A stretch of DNA of 64,000 bases from the NCBI RefSeq assembly GCF_011306175.1, contig NZ_CP049914.1, positions 434,001 to 498,000 on the forward strand. Reading direction: 5' to 3'. The position numbers and the translations under genes are program-made. The notes below the pieces were generated by a model that saw only the letters and a list, made by a program, of their open reading frames with translations, was not told the origin of the DNA and did not search any database. Positions 1-10,090 of this stretch are shown one piece after another; the stretch's first letter is position 1; each line of letters starts with the position of its first letter. This DNA is from Vibrio sp. HDW18. GTDB taxonomy: Bacteria > Pseudomonadota > Gammaproteobacteria > Enterobacterales > Vibrionaceae.

Positions 1-576
1 CAGGTTGAGATAGTCAGCAATAGCATGGTTGGATCGCAAGTCGGGGAAGATTTGGTCAACCAAGGCGGCTTAGCGTTATTGATCTGCCTGCTGTCGATCC
101 TCGCTTATTTAAGCTTTCGCTTTGAATGGCGTTTAGCCAGTGGTGCTTTGTTGGCCTTACTGCACGATGTGGTGTTAGTGATCGGTTTTTTTGCGCTGAC
201 GCAGATGGAGTTTAATCTCACCGTGTTTGCGGCAATATTGGCGGTACTCGGTTACTCACTGAATGATTCCATCATCATTGCGGATCGGATCCGTGAGCTA
301 TTGATAGCCAAACAACAGACCCCGACCGCAGCGATTAATGATCAGGCGGTGATCGCGACTTTCTCGCGCACTATGGTCACCTCTGGCACGACCTTGATGA
401 CCATTGCCGCATTATGGTTAATGGGCGGCGCACCATTGCAAGGCTTTGCGATTGCCATGTTTATTGGGGTGATCTCTGGTACCTGGTCATCGATTTCGAT
501 TGGTACCGTATTACCGGAGTGGTTTGGGCTAAAGGCCAAGCATTATCTCAAATCAGAAATCGACAGTGCGCCATAG
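1..576 (+). CDS. secF: Protein-export membrane protein SecF, C-terminal part (5' end outside window)
   Basis: The frame is open from the first base, so the gene begins upstream of the window. The visible 191 residues hold the last transmembrane helices of an RND-type SecF subunit, including the family segment LGYSLNDSIIIADRIRE in the membrane domain. SecF works with SecD and uses the proton gradient to help pull secreted proteins across the inner membrane through SecYEG. The family was assigned from residue pattern and helix spacing. Vibrios of this group carry a second secDF pair; whether this is the second copy cannot be judged from a fragment. A strong terminator hairpin follows at 609-636. 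Confidence 0.9.
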   Translation, partial: QVEIVSNSMVGSQVGEDLVNQGGLALLICLLSILAYLSFRFEWRLASGALLALLHDVVLVIGFFALTQMEFNLTVFAAILAVLGYSLNDSIIIADRIRELLIAKQQTPTAAINDQAVIATFSRTMVTSGTTLMTIAALWLMGGAPLQGFAIAMFIGVISGTWSSISIGTVLPEWFGLKAKHYLKSEIDSAP

Positions 577-608
577 CCAGCGTGGCACTGAGAAGGGTTC
601 AATATTTC

Positions 609-636
609 AAGGTCTGCCAATGGCAGACCTTTTTTA
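609..636 (+). terminator. Rho-independent terminator of secF
   Basis: AAGGTCTGCCA and TGGCAGACCTT form a perfect 11-bp stem separated by one base, followed by a T run. It lies 33 bases after the secF stop codon. Confidence 0.9.
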
Positions 637-652
637 TCCTCTTGCCAACACG

Positions 653-678
653 GCTGTAGCTTCAAGTAGGAAGGGTAT
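653..678 (+). repeat. Half copy of a palindromic intergenic repeat
   Basis: The 26 bases from GCTGTAGCTT to AAGGGTAT match 58708-58733 with one difference. At 58.7 kb the repeat is part of a longer palindrome; here only one arm remains. Confidence 0.6.
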
Positions 679-692
679 GTGCTTGCCATAAA

Positions 693-719
693 AAAATCCG
701 GCGCTGAGCACCGGATTTT
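693..719. terminator. Bidirectional hairpin between secF and the nap operon
   Basis: AAAATCCGG and CCGGATTTT form a 9-bp stem around a 9-base loop. The A and T tracts are inside the stem, so it can act in both directions; its position suits the end of the leftward nap transcript. Confidence 0.75.
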
Positions 720-743
720 GGAGGTTTAACTGTATCTATTGAT

Positions 744-872
744 TTATTTATCTTTGGTCATGGCCAGTAGGCCAAGTGAAACCACGGCCACCCCAAGGAA
801 ACCGGCCAGAATGATCACTGGCATGGCGCTGTAACCGAGGATGTGCCAAAAAATCGATTCAAGAGTACTCAT
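744..872 (-). CDS. TIGR02808-type small membrane protein, nap-linked (42 aa)
   Basis: A 42-residue ORF starts ATG at 872, 11 bases after the napC stop, with AAGGAG seven bases upstream. It reads MSTLESIFWHILGYSAMPV and continues as one hydrophobic helix (about residues 12-38) ending in the charged tail AMTKDK. This resembles the short single-helix family TIGR02808 seen beside nap/napC genes in Vibrio and Shewanella. The function is unknown. Position, spacing and ribosome-binding site argue that it is translated as the last gene of napFDABC; a helper role for NapC in the membrane is only inference. Confidence 0.75.
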   Translation of the reverse strand: MSTLESIFWHILGYSAMPVIILAGFLGVAVVSLGLLAMTKDK

Positions 873-883
873 AGCGGATCTCC

Positions 884-1459
884 TTATTGCCAGCCTTCAA
901 CACCATGCATGTCGGGTAGGTTATGTGCGATACCTTTATGGCAGTCGACACAGGTTTTTTCACCAGAGGCGAGTGCGGTGGAGTGCTGCTGCGCGGCACG
1001 CGTACTTTGCTCTGAAAAATCCATGTAGTTGAACTGGTGACAGTTACGACATTCCAACGAGTCATTCTTTTTCAAGCGTGCCCATTCACGTTCTGCTAAG
1101 TGAGCACGGCGTGCTTGGAACTTCTCTTGAGTATCAATGGTGCCGATAAAGTGGGCGACCAATTCTTTGGAGGCTTGCACTTTACGGACAATTTTATCGC
1201 CCCACTCATGGGGTACATGGCAGTCAGAGCAGATGGCTCGAACACCTGAGCGGTTTGAATAGTGAATCGTCTCTTGAATTTCAGCCACGATCGGAGCGTG
1301 ACAACCTGAGCAAAACTCTTCGCTGTTGGTGGCTTCCATCCCAGTGTTGAATGCGCCCCAAAACAGTAGGCCGCCAATAAATCCCATCAGTAATACTACG
1401 CCAACGGCGGCTTTACTTGGACGAGATAAACGAAGCCAAAACGCTTTTAGAAATTTCAT
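884..1459 (-). CDS. napC: Tetraheme c-type cytochrome NapC
   Basis: NapC is a 191-residue membrane-anchored quinol dehydrogenase that passes electrons from the menaquinol/ubiquinol pool to NapB and NapA in the periplasm. The sequence has one N-terminal membrane helix (about residues 17-38) and four heme-binding CxxCH motifs (CSGCH, CSDCH, CRNCH, CVDCH), the NapC/NirT signature. AGAGG precedes the ATG. It is the last large gene of the napFDABC operon and is followed after 11 bases by a small membrane protein. Confidence 0.97.
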   Translation of the reverse strand: MKFLKAFWLRLSRPSKAAVGVVLLMGFIGGLLFWGAFNTGMEATNSEEFCSGCHAPIVAEIQETIHYSNRSGVRAICSDCHVPHEWGDKIVRKVQASKELVAHFIGTIDTQEKFQARRAHLAEREWARLKKNDSLECRNCHQFNYMDFSEQSTRAAQQHSTALASGEKTCVDCHKGIAHNLPDMHGVEGWQ

Positions 1460-1476
1460 AAATGGCCTCTTTGGGG

Positions 1477-1932
1477 TTAACGAAGAGCATCAACGCGTTC
1501 GAAATCGTTCTCAACCAGTGGCTTAGCATCGGCTTGAGGCACGTGGCACTGCAAACAGAAGTAGCGACGTGGAGAGACATCCGAAAGTACCGCATCTTCA
1601 CGATTGACAAAGTGCGTTACGCTGATCTTGGTCGCTCCCATCTCTTTGGCATTTTTCCAACTGTGGCAAGCCAGACACTTATTTGCGTTTAACGAGACTT
1701 CGTAATTACGAATATTGTGTGGGATCAGCGGTGGCTGATAGACAAAATCACTTTCCAACGCTTGTTCACGTGGGAATTTTTTCATGGGATCCGCGGCGCG
1801 CGTATCTTCAATTTCGCTGGCGCCACGCAGTGATTCTAAACCACCAATTCCGCCTGGATTATTCAGCTCAGCATGTGCGATACCAGCCAGTACCGTAAAC
1901 ACTGAAAGTAAGGCAATGAGTTGTTTTTTCAT
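1477..1932 (-). CDS. napB: Periplasmic nitrate reductase diheme electron-transfer subunit NapB
   Basis: This is a 151-residue diheme cytochrome c. It starts with a Sec signal peptide ([21 protein letters not shown]) and carries two CxxCH heme motifs, CLACH and CLQCH. NapB takes electrons from NapC and gives them to the molybdenum subunit NapA. It sits between napA and napC with short gaps, as in the usual napDABC order. Confidence 0.97.
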   Translation of the reverse strand: MKKQLIALLSVFTVLAGIAHAELNNPGGIGGLESLRGASEIEDTRAADPMKKFPREQALESDFVYQPPLIPHNIRNYEVSLNANKCLACHSWKNAKEMGATKISVTHFVNREDAVLSDVSPRRYFCLQCHVPQADAKPLVENDFERVDALR

Positions 1933-1998
1933 CGTAAATTCTCCGCCTTGCGGCTTAATTCTTTATCTGGGCTGACGAGCAGCCCAGTACAATCAGGG

Positions 1999-4488
1999 TT
2001 ACGCGACTTTAGTGATTTTCACCGGGCACTTTTTGAAGTCAGTTTGCTTCGAAAGTGGATCGGTCGCATCGAGGATCAACTTGTTGATCAAAATGCGTGC
2101 ATCAAAGAAAGGCACGAACACTAAGCCTTTAGGCGGCTTGTTACGGCCACGGGTTTCAACGCGAACTCGTACTTCACCACGTGAGTTAGACATCAGCACT
2201 TCATCACCGCGGCGTAAACCACGAGCTTGCGCATCTTCGTGGTGCATATAACACAATGCATCTGGTACGGCTTTGTACAGCTCAGGCACACGACGAGTCA
2301 TGGTGCCAGTATGCCAGTGTTCAAGAACCCGTCCGGTACACAGCCACAGGTCATATTCTGCGTTTGGCACTTCTGGTGGAGCTTCGTAAGGGGATGAAAT
2401 GATCCACGCTTTACCATCCGGCTTACCGTAGAAATCCCAGCCTGAACCCGCTTTAGCGTAAGGATCCAAACCTTCTTTAAAGCGCCATTTGGTCTCTTTA
2501 CCATCGACCACTGGCCAACGTAGACCACGAACTTGGTGGTAAATATCGTAAGGAGCTAAATCATGGGCATGGCCACGGCCGAACGAGGCATACTCTTCAA
2601 ATAAGCCTTTTTGAATGTAGAAGCCAAAGTGATGGGCATCATCGTTCAATTCACGCGCTTCGCTGAGTGGGAATTTATCCACTTGACCATTTTTGAACAA
2701 GACATCAAACAGAGTTTTGCCACGCCATTGTGGGGCTTTCGCCAGCAACTCTTCTGGCCACACTTCTTCGACTTTGAAGCGTTTTGAAAACTCAATCACT
2801 TGCCATGAATCTGAACGTGCTTCGCCGACCGTTTTCACTTGTTGGTACCAAGCTTGGGTACGACGCTCTGCGTTACCGTAAACCCCTTCTTTTTCTACCC
2901 ACATCGCGGTTGGCAGGATCAGGTCCGCCGCTTGCGCAGTGACGGTTGGGTAAGGATCTGAGACGACGATGAAGTTTTCAGGGTTACGATAACCCGGTAA
3001 ACGCTCTTCGTTGATGTTCGGACCGGCTTGCATGTTGTTGTTACATTGTACCCAGTAACAGTTCAGCACCCCATCTTTGAGCATGCGATCTTGTTGTACC
3101 GCGTGGAAGCCCGGTTTATCGGGAATGGTGCCTTCTGGCAGTTGCCAAATTTTTTCGGCAATCGCACGGTGTTTCGGGTTAGCCACCACCATATCCGCAG
3201 GTAAACGGTGTGAGAAAGTACCCACTTCACGAGCGGTACCACAAGCCGATGGCTGACCCGTCAGTGAAAATGGACTGTTACCCGGAGTGGCAATTTTGCC
3301 AGTCAGCAAGTGTAGGTTGTAGACCAAGCTTTGCATCCAAACTCCACGAGTATGTTGGTTCATACCCATAGTCCACAGTGACATCACTTTGGTATTTGGA
3401 TCGGCATACTGTTTCGCCAATGCGATCAGTTTATCTGGCGCAACACCTGAAATTTCAGCAGCTTTTTCAACCGTGTACGCGGCAACCGATTTTTTGTACT
3501 GCTCAAATGAAATATCGCTAACGCTATCGGCGTTGGGATTCTTCGCTTGTTTTTGCAGTGGGTGCTCATCACGCAAACCGTAACCGATATCGGTGGTCGC
3601 TTGTTTGAAATGGGTGTGTTTGTTGACGAAATCCCAGTTCACCGCATTGTTTTGAATGATGTAGTTGGCGATGAAGTTGGCGATCGCAAGATCCGATTGC
3701 GGGTGGAAAATGTAGCCGTGATCCGCCAATTCAAACGAGCGATGGTAGTAAGTCGACAGCACATTGACTTTGACATGTGGGTGGCTCAAGCGACGATCAG
3801 TGATCCGCGTCCAAAGCACTGGGTGCATTTCTGCCATATTTGAACCCCACAGCACGAAAGCGTCGGCGTGTTCAAAGTCGTCATAGCAGCCCATCGGTTC
3901 ATCAATACCAAAGGTACGCATAAAACCCACTACCGCAGAAGCCATACAGTGGCGCGCATTCGGGTCGATGTTATTACTGCGGAAACCGGCTTTCATCAGT
4001 TTTACTGCTGAGTAACCTTCCATCACCGTCCATTGACCAGAGCCGAACATCCCAATGCTGGATGGGCCTTTGGCTTTGAGTGACGCTTTCCATTTTTCTG
4101 CCATCACATCAAAAGCGGTGTCCCAAGAGACAGGGGTAAAATCGCCGTCTTTATGATATTGACCCTCTTTCATACGCAGCAGTGGCGTCTTGAGACGATC
4201 TTGGCCGTACATGATTTTAGACAGGAAGTAACCTTTGATACAGTTCAGGCCTTTGTTTACCGGAGCTTCCGGATCACCTTGGGTGGCCACCACGCGACCA
4301 TTTTGGGTTCCGACGAGTACAGAGCAACCAGTACCACAAAAACGACAAGGCGCTTTGTCCCAATGAATAGCAGTTTGATCGGAACTTGCGATCAAATTAG
4401 CGGCAGAAGCGGGGAGGGTGATCCCTGCAACCGCTGCGGCGGAGGCAGCTGCATTTGCTTTCACAAACGCACGTCTGGTCATTTTCAT
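1999..4488 (-). CDS. napA: Periplasmic nitrate reductase catalytic subunit NapA
   Basis: NapA (829 aa) reduces nitrate to nitrite in the periplasm using a bis-MGD molybdenum cofactor and one [4Fe-4S] cluster. The N-terminus is a twin-arginine signal ([13 protein letters not shown], Arg5-Arg6). Cluster cysteines are at about 48, 51, 55 and 83 (CRFCGTGC plus LNC), and the molybdenum ligand is the cysteine in [10 protein letters not shown] at about 181. Length and motifs are complete. GAGG lies six bases before the ATG. The molybdopterin genes moeA and moeB are elsewhere in this window. Confidence 0.98.
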   Translation of the reverse strand: MKMTRRAFVKANAAASAAAVAGITLPASAANLIASSDQTAIHWDKAPCRFCGTGCSVLVGTQNGRVVATQGDPEAPVNKGLNCIKGYFLSKIMYGQDRLKTPLLRMKEGQYHKDGDFTPVSWDTAFDVMAEKWKASLKAKGPSSIGMFGSGQWTVMEGYSAVKLMKAGFRSNNIDPNARHCMASAVVGFMRTFGIDEPMGCYDDFEHADAFVLWGSNMAEMHPVLWTRITDRRLSHPHVKVNVLSTYYHRSFELADHGYIFHPQSDLAIANFIANYIIQNNAVNWDFVNKHTHFKQATTDIGYGLRDEHPLQKQAKNPNADSVSDISFEQYKKSVAAYTVEKAAEISGVAPDKLIALAKQYADPNTKVMSLWTMGMNQHTRGVWMQSLVYNLHLLTGKIATPGNSPFSLTGQPSACGTAREVGTFSHRLPADMVVANPKHRAIAEKIWQLPEGTIPDKPGFHAVQQDRMLKDGVLNCYWVQCNNNMQAGPNINEERLPGYRNPENFIVVSDPYPTVTAQAADLILPTAMWVEKEGVYGNAERRTQAWYQQVKTVGEARSDSWQVIEFSKRFKVEEVWPEELLAKAPQWRGKTLFDVLFKNGQVDKFPLSEARELNDDAHHFGFYIQKGLFEEYASFGRGHAHDLAPYDIYHQVRGLRWPVVDGKETKWRFKEGLDPYAKAGSGWDFYGKPDGKAWIISSPYEAPPEVPNAEYDLWLCTGRVLEHWHTGTMTRRVPELYKAVPDALCYMHHEDAQARGLRRGDEVLMSNSRGEVRVRVETRGRNKPPKGLVFVPFFDARILINKLILDATDPLSKQTDFKKCPVKITKVA

Positions 4489-4594
4489 ACATTACCTCGA
4501 GTTGAGAAAAGGCATTTCTAGTGTGTAATTATTGCTTGCAACTTGATTGTCACCCACCCTTAGGGTAGCTGACCGCGTATTTCAAGTGGCAGGG

Positions 4595-4873
4595 TTATAG
4601 TTCATCTTCTTCTGCGCTTTCTACTTGGTGAAATACCAAGAAAGCGTTCAGCACATTAGGAAGATGATTGATGTGTTCAATGGTTTCGGTGATGAAGCCT
4701 TGGCGTTCGGTTTCCACCACCACGACGAGTTTTCCTTGCGGGTCCTCGCCGTAAATTTCGACATCAGCCAGTTGGCTAATTTGTTGTTTTACGGTGGCGA
4801 GATGCTCTGGCAAAGTGTGGATCACTAAGCTTGAAATGTGGATTTCATGCAGTGAATCTAAAGGTTGTGACAT
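4595..4873 (-). CDS. napD: NapD, chaperone for NapA maturation
   Basis: This 92-residue cytoplasmic protein of the NapD family binds the twin-arginine signal peptide of NapA and holds it back until the cofactor is inserted. The start MSQPLDSLHEIHISS was chosen because GGAG lies six bases before this ATG; an upstream TTG would add four residues but has no ribosome-binding site. It ends in an acidic tail (EEDEL). It lies between napF and napA in the standard operon order. Confidence 0.95.
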   Translation of the reverse strand: MSQPLDSLHEIHISSLVIHTLPEHLATVKQQISQLADVEIYGEDPQGKLVVVVETERQGFITETIEHINHLPNVLNAFLVFHQVESAEEDEL

Positions 4874-4899
4874 CTTGCTCTCCAATTTTGCCTCGCGAT

Positions 4900-5409
4900 T
4901 TAAGCGATATTTTTAGTATAGTCAACGGCAGTATAGTAGACGGCGATTGCGCTGCTTGGACAAACGGCAACACAAGCACCACAACCGGAACAGTTTGGTT
5001 GATTGACCTGTGGCATCGCTGTGCGTCCAAGTTGTAAAGCAAACTGGATCGCCTCGGCAGGACAAGCATCCTGACAAGAACGGCACTCCACTTGGTTATG
5101 CGCTAAACACTGGCTGGCAATTTGAGCGCTGGCTTGCCAAGGTGCGGCACTTTGCGGCAGAAAAATCGGTTCCGGACAGCTTTGGGCGCATTGATAACAG
5201 AAAGTGCATTCATCTAGCGAAAAATCGATGCTGGGAAAACCACCATCGCCGGTTTTGATGATCTGGGTTTCACACGCTTGGAGGCATTTACCACAGCGAG
5301 TACAGTCATCAATAAATGCTGATGGGTTGGCTATCCAAGGCAATCTGACTTGGCTTGGGGGCGTTTGCTGTCCAGCGGTAAACCAGCGTCGTTTGCTTAA
5401 ATCGACCAT
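4900..5409 (-). CDS. napF: Ferredoxin-type protein NapF
   Basis: This 169-residue cytoplasmic iron-sulfur protein is the first gene of the nap operon. It has repeated 4Fe-4S cysteine runs: CTRCGKCLQAC, CTFCYQCAQSC, CRSCQDAC and CSGCGACVAVC. NapF is thought to help load or reduce the iron-sulfur cluster of NapA before export. The ATG at 5409 (MVDLSKRRWF) follows GGGGAG; an upstream extension of the frame has no such support. The promoter region upstream holds FNR-like and NarP-like sites. Confidence 0.95.
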   Translation of the reverse strand: MVDLSKRRWFTAGQQTPPSQVRLPWIANPSAFIDDCTRCGKCLQACETQIIKTGDGGFPSIDFSLDECTFCYQCAQSCPEPIFLPQSAAPWQASAQIASQCLAHNQVECRSCQDACPAEAIQFALQLGRTAMPQVNQPNCSGCGACVAVCPSSAIAVYYTAVDYTKNIA

Positions 5410-5482
5410 TGTTTCTCCCCGCGCGCTCACAACCAACCCTATTTCCATACACAAATTGTAGTTTTTAACCTATTTGTATAAA

Positions 5483-5498
5483 TACCTCTTAGGAGGTA
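5483..5498. promoter_or_regulatory. NarP/NarL-type 7-2-7 binding site
   Basis: TACCTCT-TA-GGAGGTA is an inverted pair of heptamers spaced by two bases, the arrangement NarP recognises (consensus TACYYMT). It matches on both arms except one base. It lies 74 bases upstream of the napF start, between nap and narQP. Confidence 0.7.
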
Positions 5499-5512
5499 AT
5501 TAGGCGGGGCGG

Positions 5513-5526
5513 TTGTTTTGGATCAA
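5513..5526. promoter_or_regulatory. FNR-like site in the nap/narQ intergenic region
   Basis: TTGTT-TTGG-ATCAA differs from the FNR consensus TTGAT-N4-ATCAA at one position. It lies 15 bases from the NarP-like site, the usual pairing for anaerobic, nitrate-responsive control. Confidence 0.65.
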
Positions 5527-5616
5527 TAAATCTACCTACTCATTTCGGATAGTGTAGCCCCAAATCGGACAATGTTGGCGCAAAGAGGTGGCTGCTTAGT
5601 GAGTGATGAGAGAGAA

Positions 5617-7326
5617 ATGGTGTTGTCGAGTTCGGTACCCAAATCATTAACGCGCACCATGGCGAAAGCTATGCTGCTGATCCTATTCTTATCCGCCTTG
5701 ACCACAGGGGTGGCGATTGTCACGTTGGCTTCGTCACTGAATGATGCCGAAGCGGTCAACGTTTCCGGCTCGATGCGCATGCAAAGTTATCGATTAGCGT
5801 ATGATATTCAAGCCCAATCGAAAGATTACCAAGCACACATTTATTTGTTTGAGCATTCACTGTATTCGCCTTCGATGTTGGCGCTACTGCATTGGACGGT
5901 ACCGAGCGATATTCAGCGTGATTATCACCAACTGATCGACCGTTGGCATCAGCTCAAAAAAGTGCTTAATAGTGAAAACAAAGCGCAATATTTTGATGAA
6001 GTAGCCCCTTTTGTCAGTTTGGTGGATAGCTTTGTGCTTAAGCTGCAACGCTTTTCCGAACGTAAGCTGATTGCCTTGGCTGCGGTTGGCAGTTTTGGTC
6101 TCGGTGGGATTTTCGCCGTCTCGCTGTTTGTGGTGTATTACATTCGTGAAGAGGTGGTCAAACCGTTAAATGCGCTGGTAGCCGCCAGTGAAAAAATCAA
6201 AAATCGCACCTTTGATGTCGCCTTAGATGAAACCAGCAGCACCGAAATGGGCATCCTCACGCGTACTTTTAACAGCATGGCCGGTGATCTCGGTAATTTG
6301 TATCGTGGACTAGAACATGCGGTGAATGAAAAAACCCATAAACTACAAGCCGCTAATCAAACCTTACAAGTGTTGTACCACTCATCGCAAGAGTTGACCG
6401 CTTCACGGATCACCGCGAGTAATTTCCAAAATATTTTGCGTCACTGGGTAGCCGTGGATGGGATCAGTGCTCTGCGTTTAGAAATTGATGACCAAGATGG
6501 TAAGTCTTTGATTTTAGAGGAAGGTAAGCCAAGTGGCGGATTGATGCTGCAAACTCCACTCACTTTAGATGGACAGCATCTGGGGTTGTTATATTGGGAT
6601 GCCAGTGCGCCGGGGCCGGATCGCGCTTTGATTGATAATTTCGCGCAGATTTTGTCACGCGCAATATACTACAACCAAGCGCAGCGCCAAGCCGAACAGT
6701 TGCTTTTAATGGAAGAACGCGCCACTATCGCGCGCGAATTGCATGATTCACTCGCGCAATCGCTATCTTATTTGAAAATTCAGCTCACCTTGCTGAAACG
6801 CTCGGTGATGTCACTGCCTGCCGAAGCGAATTTGAGCAAAGCGGAAACCATCATTAGCGATATCGACCAAGGTTTATCGGATGCTTATACCCAATTGCGT
6901 GAGTTACTGACCACTTTTCGTCTTACCTTAAGTGAAGGCAGTTTTGGGCAGTCATTGCAGAGTATGTTGACTCAGATTGCGGCACAAACCGAGGCCAATA
7001 TTGAACTGAATAATGCCTTGTCATCGATGGATCTCGATGCCCATCAACAAGTGCATTTAGTGCAGTTGATCCGTGAAGCCACGATTAACGCCATTAAACA
7101 TGCTAAGGCCAGCACGATTAGGATTAATTGCCAAGAGCAAGATGGGGTAGTGCAGGTCACGATTGAAGATGACGGGATCGGTTTTGATCCACAAGGTCAC
7201 AAGCTTAACCATTATGGCATGAGCATTATGCAAGAGCGTGCAGCCCGTTTAGGCGGCACGTTACAGGTTGACTCTGCACTGGGTAAAGGGTGCAAGGTGA
7301 GGCTGACTTATGCCCAAGCCACTTGA
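5617..7326 (+). CDS. narQ: Nitrate/nitrite sensor histidine kinase NarQ
   Basis: This membrane sensor kinase (569 aa) closely follows NarQ. It has a first helix (about residues 16-38), the nitrate-binding P-box (NDAEAVNVSGSMRMQSYRLA), a periplasmic helical domain, a second helix (about 155-180), a HAMP segment, a signalling helix, a HisKA_3 box (ERATIARELHDSLAQ; phospho-accepting His) and a C-terminal ATPase (DDGIGFD). The start at 5617 aligns with known NarQ N-termini; the frame is open back to an ATG at 5572. It is followed by narP and diverges from nap, its likely main target. Confidence 0.93.
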   Translation: MVLSSSVPKSLTRTMAKAMLLILFLSALTTGVAIVTLASSLNDAEAVNVSGSMRMQSYRLAYDIQAQSKDYQAHIYLFEHSLYSPSMLALLHWTVPSDIQRDYHQLIDRWHQLKKVLNSENKAQYFDEVAPFVSLVDSFVLKLQRFSERKLIALAAVGSFGLGGIFAVSLFVVYYIREEVVKPLNALVAASEKIKNRTFDVALDETSSTEMGILTRTFNSMAGDLGNLYRGLEHAVNEKTHKLQAANQTLQVLYHSSQELTASRITASNFQNILRHWVAVDGISALRLEIDDQDGKSLILEEGKPSGGLMLQTPLTLDGQHLGLLYWDASAPGPDRALIDNFAQILSRAIYYNQAQRQAEQLLLMEERATIARELHDSLAQSLSYLKIQLTLLKRSVMSLPAEANLSKAETIISDIDQGLSDAYTQLRELLTTFRLTLSEGSFGQSLQSMLTQIAAQTEANIELNNALSSMDLDAHQQVHLVQLIREATINAIKHAKASTIRINCQEQDGVVQVTIEDDGIGFDPQGHKLNHYGMSIMQERAARLGGTLQVDSALGKGCKVRLTYAQAT

Positions 7327-7372
7327 TACACCAAGATCAGGTGATATCCATTGAACGAGGAGATACAGAATA

Positions 7373-7996
7373 ATGAGCTATAAGGTTCTTTTGGTGGATG
7401 ATCACCCATTGATGCGCCGTGGTATTCATCAATTACTCAATTTTGAAGCAGAATTCGACGTCGTGGCCGAAGCAAGTAATGGCGCCGAAGCCATTGCGCT
7501 GGCGCACGATTTGCGGCCAGATTTGATCCTGCTTGATCTAAATATGAAGGGCATGTCGGGTTTAGATACGCTCACCGCACTGCGCACTGATGAGTGTGAT
7601 GCCTATGTGGTGATCTTAACGGTTTCCGATAGTGCGGCGGATATTGAAGCTCTGGTTAAAGCGGGGGCGGACGGTTATTTGCTCAAAGATACTGAGCCGG
7701 ATCAATTGATCGCCCTGCTTAAACAAGCGTTGCAAGGGGATAAAGCTTACAGTGAGGCGGTGACACGCTATCTGCTGAATCGTGGTGAGGTACGTAATCC
7801 TTTTGCCACATTGACGGAACGCGAAATGCAAATCATGTCAGAAGTGGCAAAAGGTTTTCGTAATCGAGAGATCGCCGAGCGCTTATTTATCTCAGAATCG
7901 ACCGTCAAAGTGCATATGAAAAGTTTACTGAAAAAGCTGGATGTACCTTCACGCACTGCCGCCACGATTGTGTATTTGGAGCATTATTCTAACTGA
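7373..7996 (+). CDS. narP: Nitrate/nitrite response regulator NarP
   Basis: NarP is a 207-residue two-component regulator. The receiver domain has the acidic pair DDHP, the phospho-accepting Asp in LLDLNMKG and the conserved Lys in YLLKD. The C-terminal LuxR-type helix-turn-helix reads LTEREMQIMSEVAKGFRNREIA. It lies 46 bases after narQ with GAGGAG before the ATG. It should bind 7-2-7 heptamer sites such as the one at 5483. Confidence 0.93.
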   Translation: MSYKVLLVDDHPLMRRGIHQLLNFEAEFDVVAEASNGAEAIALAHDLRPDLILLDLNMKGMSGLDTLTALRTDECDAYVVILTVSDSAADIEALVKAGADGYLLKDTEPDQLIALLKQALQGDKAYSEAVTRYLLNRGEVRNPFATLTEREMQIMSEVAKGFRNREIAERLFISESTVKVHMKSLLKKLDVPSRTAATIVYLEHYSN

Positions 7997-8090
7997 ACGC
8001 ATCTTTGCTCCGTTGTGGGTAATAGCAATAGAGGCGATATGTTCAGCTAGAAGAATTACGGCTCGATTATTCCGCTGTTTGATTAACTCA

Positions 8091-8113
8091 CGAAGGCTCA
8101 AGCAGAGCCTTCG
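8091..8113. terminator. Hairpin between narP and the chemoreceptor gene
   Basis: CGAAGGCTC and GAGCCTTCG form a perfect 9-bp stem with a 5-base loop. No T run follows, so it may be a weak or bidirectional terminator for the convergent genes. Confidence 0.55.
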
Positions 8114-8145
8114 CGCAGGCTTAAGCGATACGCTGGTGCCTCTAC

Positions 8146-9912
8146 TTATTGATTTCGATTAGTATGAAACTCGGCAACTGTTTCATCCATTTCATGGGCT
8201 TGCCGAGAAACCATGTCCACCTCAACTAGGCAGTGCTGCGCGGAATGCATATTGTTGTCAGAAATAGTATTCAGTTCAGTGATCGATTGACTGACGTGAT
8301 CCATCACGCAACCTTGCTCTTCAATTGCCGCTGCAATCCGCTGCGAGTTATCTTGAATAGTGTTCATATCAAAAATAATTTGCTGCAAGCTTTCATCAAG
8401 TTGACGTGATGCACTGAGCGTTTCTTGCCCTTGATGATTACACTGCACAATCTCTTCGACCACTTGGCTCATCTGAGACTGAATATCCGATACCACTCGG
8501 GTGATCTCTTCGGTGGATTGATGGGTACGAGTGGCCAGTGAACGTACTTCATCAGCCACCACGGCAAATCCACGTCCTTGTTCACCGGCACGCGCCGCTT
8601 CAATCGCAGCGTTGAGCGCCAGCAAATTGGTTTGCTCGGCAATGCCCTGAATAATGCTGACCGCACCTCCAATTTTTTCCACTAAGCTGTTCAGTGAACC
8701 AATCGAGATTTGGCTTTTCTGCAGCGTGGATGAGAGTAGATCGATGTTTTTCACAGTACTCACCACCACGCTGCGCCCATGTTCGGCATTGTGAGTGGCT
8801 TGGTTGACGCCATCGACCGCAATATTGGTGCTTTGCGAAATTTCACTGATGGTGGAGACCATCTGTTGTACCGAGGTTGCCATTAACGCAATATGTTCAG
8901 ATTGGACATTAAACTGTGTAATCACCAGCTCAAGTTCGTTATGCATACTGGAAGTGCTGGTATACAACTGGTGAGATTTAGTTTGTGAGCCGCTGATCAA
9001 TTGCTCAAATTTATCCAGTAGTCCATTGAAGTAACGGGCGACCGCAGTTAATTCATCTTGACCAGTGAGTTTGGCACGCAGAGAAATATCATTGGTTTGG
9101 GCAATGCGCTGGATCACTGCGAGTAGCTGGGTGATCTGTAAGTTAATCGAGCGGCTAATTTGGTAAATCACCAGCACAATCGCCAACACAACGCCAATTG
9201 TGACCGTGAGTTGAACGGTTTTCATGGCGTGTTGTTTTTGCTTAACCGCTTGATTCAAGGTTTGCGAAAAACTTTTAAAGCGCTCTTCTACTGCATGAGA
9301 TTTGGCTCGCGCTTGACCAAGTAAACCTTGATTGTAGGTTAAGCCGATCACTTTTTTCTGGGTGATAATAGCCTGTGCGCTATCGATTAACGAAGGATAT
9401 TGGTTAAATGCGTTACTGGTGATGGCACCGTCCAGCAGTTGCTGATGAAAATCGTGCAGGGCTAAGCGCGCATCGGTTGATAGCTGCTGTTGAGTGTGGT
9501 TGAACGCTTGATAGTAGCTGTGCCATAAACCACGTTGTTGATCTAAACCTAAGGTTTGATAAGCACTGACCAATTGTTCAAAACTGCGTTTGTATTCGAG
9601 TAAATCATTGCGTAGCGCGTTAGAATCCCCAAGCTGATACTTGAGCATGATCGCATCGAGATCACTTTGTAGGGCGAGAAAAAGGTCACTATTTTTCTGG
9701 AAAGTTTCGAGATATTTTGCATCACTGCGCAGCAAAAAATCTTTTTCGTTACGTCTTAAATTGAGTAATCGGACTTCGAGTTTATCGACTTGGTTGACGG
9801 CTCGATTAAGCTCATCGTTGGTGGTGGCGAATTGTGAGGTAGTAAAAAAAATCGCAATCGATCCTAAAATGGCGATGATGGCCAAACTATACAGCTTATT
9901 TTTAATATTCAT
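8146..9912 (-). CDS. Methyl-accepting chemotaxis protein
   Basis: This is a 588-residue transmembrane chemoreceptor: an N-terminal helix (about residues 8-28), a long all-helical periplasmic sensor (about 30-225), a second helix (about 227-250), a HAMP domain (about 252-305) and the cytoplasmic signalling domain. The conserved hairpin tip reads [20 protein letters not shown]. The sensor is helical-bundle-like and its ligand is unknown. It is convergent with narP, and a hairpin lies between them. Confidence 0.93.
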   Translation of the reverse strand: MNIKNKLYSLAIIAILGSIAIFFTTSQFATTNDELNRAVNQVDKLEVRLLNLRRNEKDFLLRSDAKYLETFQKNSDLFLALQSDLDAIMLKYQLGDSNALRNDLLEYKRSFEQLVSAYQTLGLDQQRGLWHSYYQAFNHTQQQLSTDARLALHDFHQQLLDGAITSNAFNQYPSLIDSAQAIITQKKVIGLTYNQGLLGQARAKSHAVEERFKSFSQTLNQAVKQKQHAMKTVQLTVTIGVVLAIVLVIYQISRSINLQITQLLAVIQRIAQTNDISLRAKLTGQDELTAVARYFNGLLDKFEQLISGSQTKSHQLYTSTSSMHNELELVITQFNVQSEHIALMATSVQQMVSTISEISQSTNIAVDGVNQATHNAEHGRSVVVSTVKNIDLLSSTLQKSQISIGSLNSLVEKIGGAVSIIQGIAEQTNLLALNAAIEAARAGEQGRGFAVVADEVRSLATRTHQSTEEITRVVSDIQSQMSQVVEEIVQCNHQGQETLSASRQLDESLQQIIFDMNTIQDNSQRIAAAIEEQGCVMDHVSQSITELNTISDNNMHSAQHCLVEVDMVSRQAHEMDETVAEFHTNRNQ

Positions 9913-10090
9913 GGTATTACCTAGTTATTATTTTACTTAACAGACTGTTGCAAGCGTAAATCAATGTCTGAATCTAAACTACGTTGCAGTGTACTGGTAA
10001 TAAGCAAACGATCAATGGCTTAGAAGCTTATCCGATTTGTTTTTCTATGAATTATTAATGACAAATTCCTTATTAAGTGTGGGAGATAAC

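Noticed and set aside
5572..5616. Upstream ATG for narQ
   Set aside because: The extra 15 residues do not align with NarQ and lie close to the regulatory sites; 5617 fits the family N-terminus.
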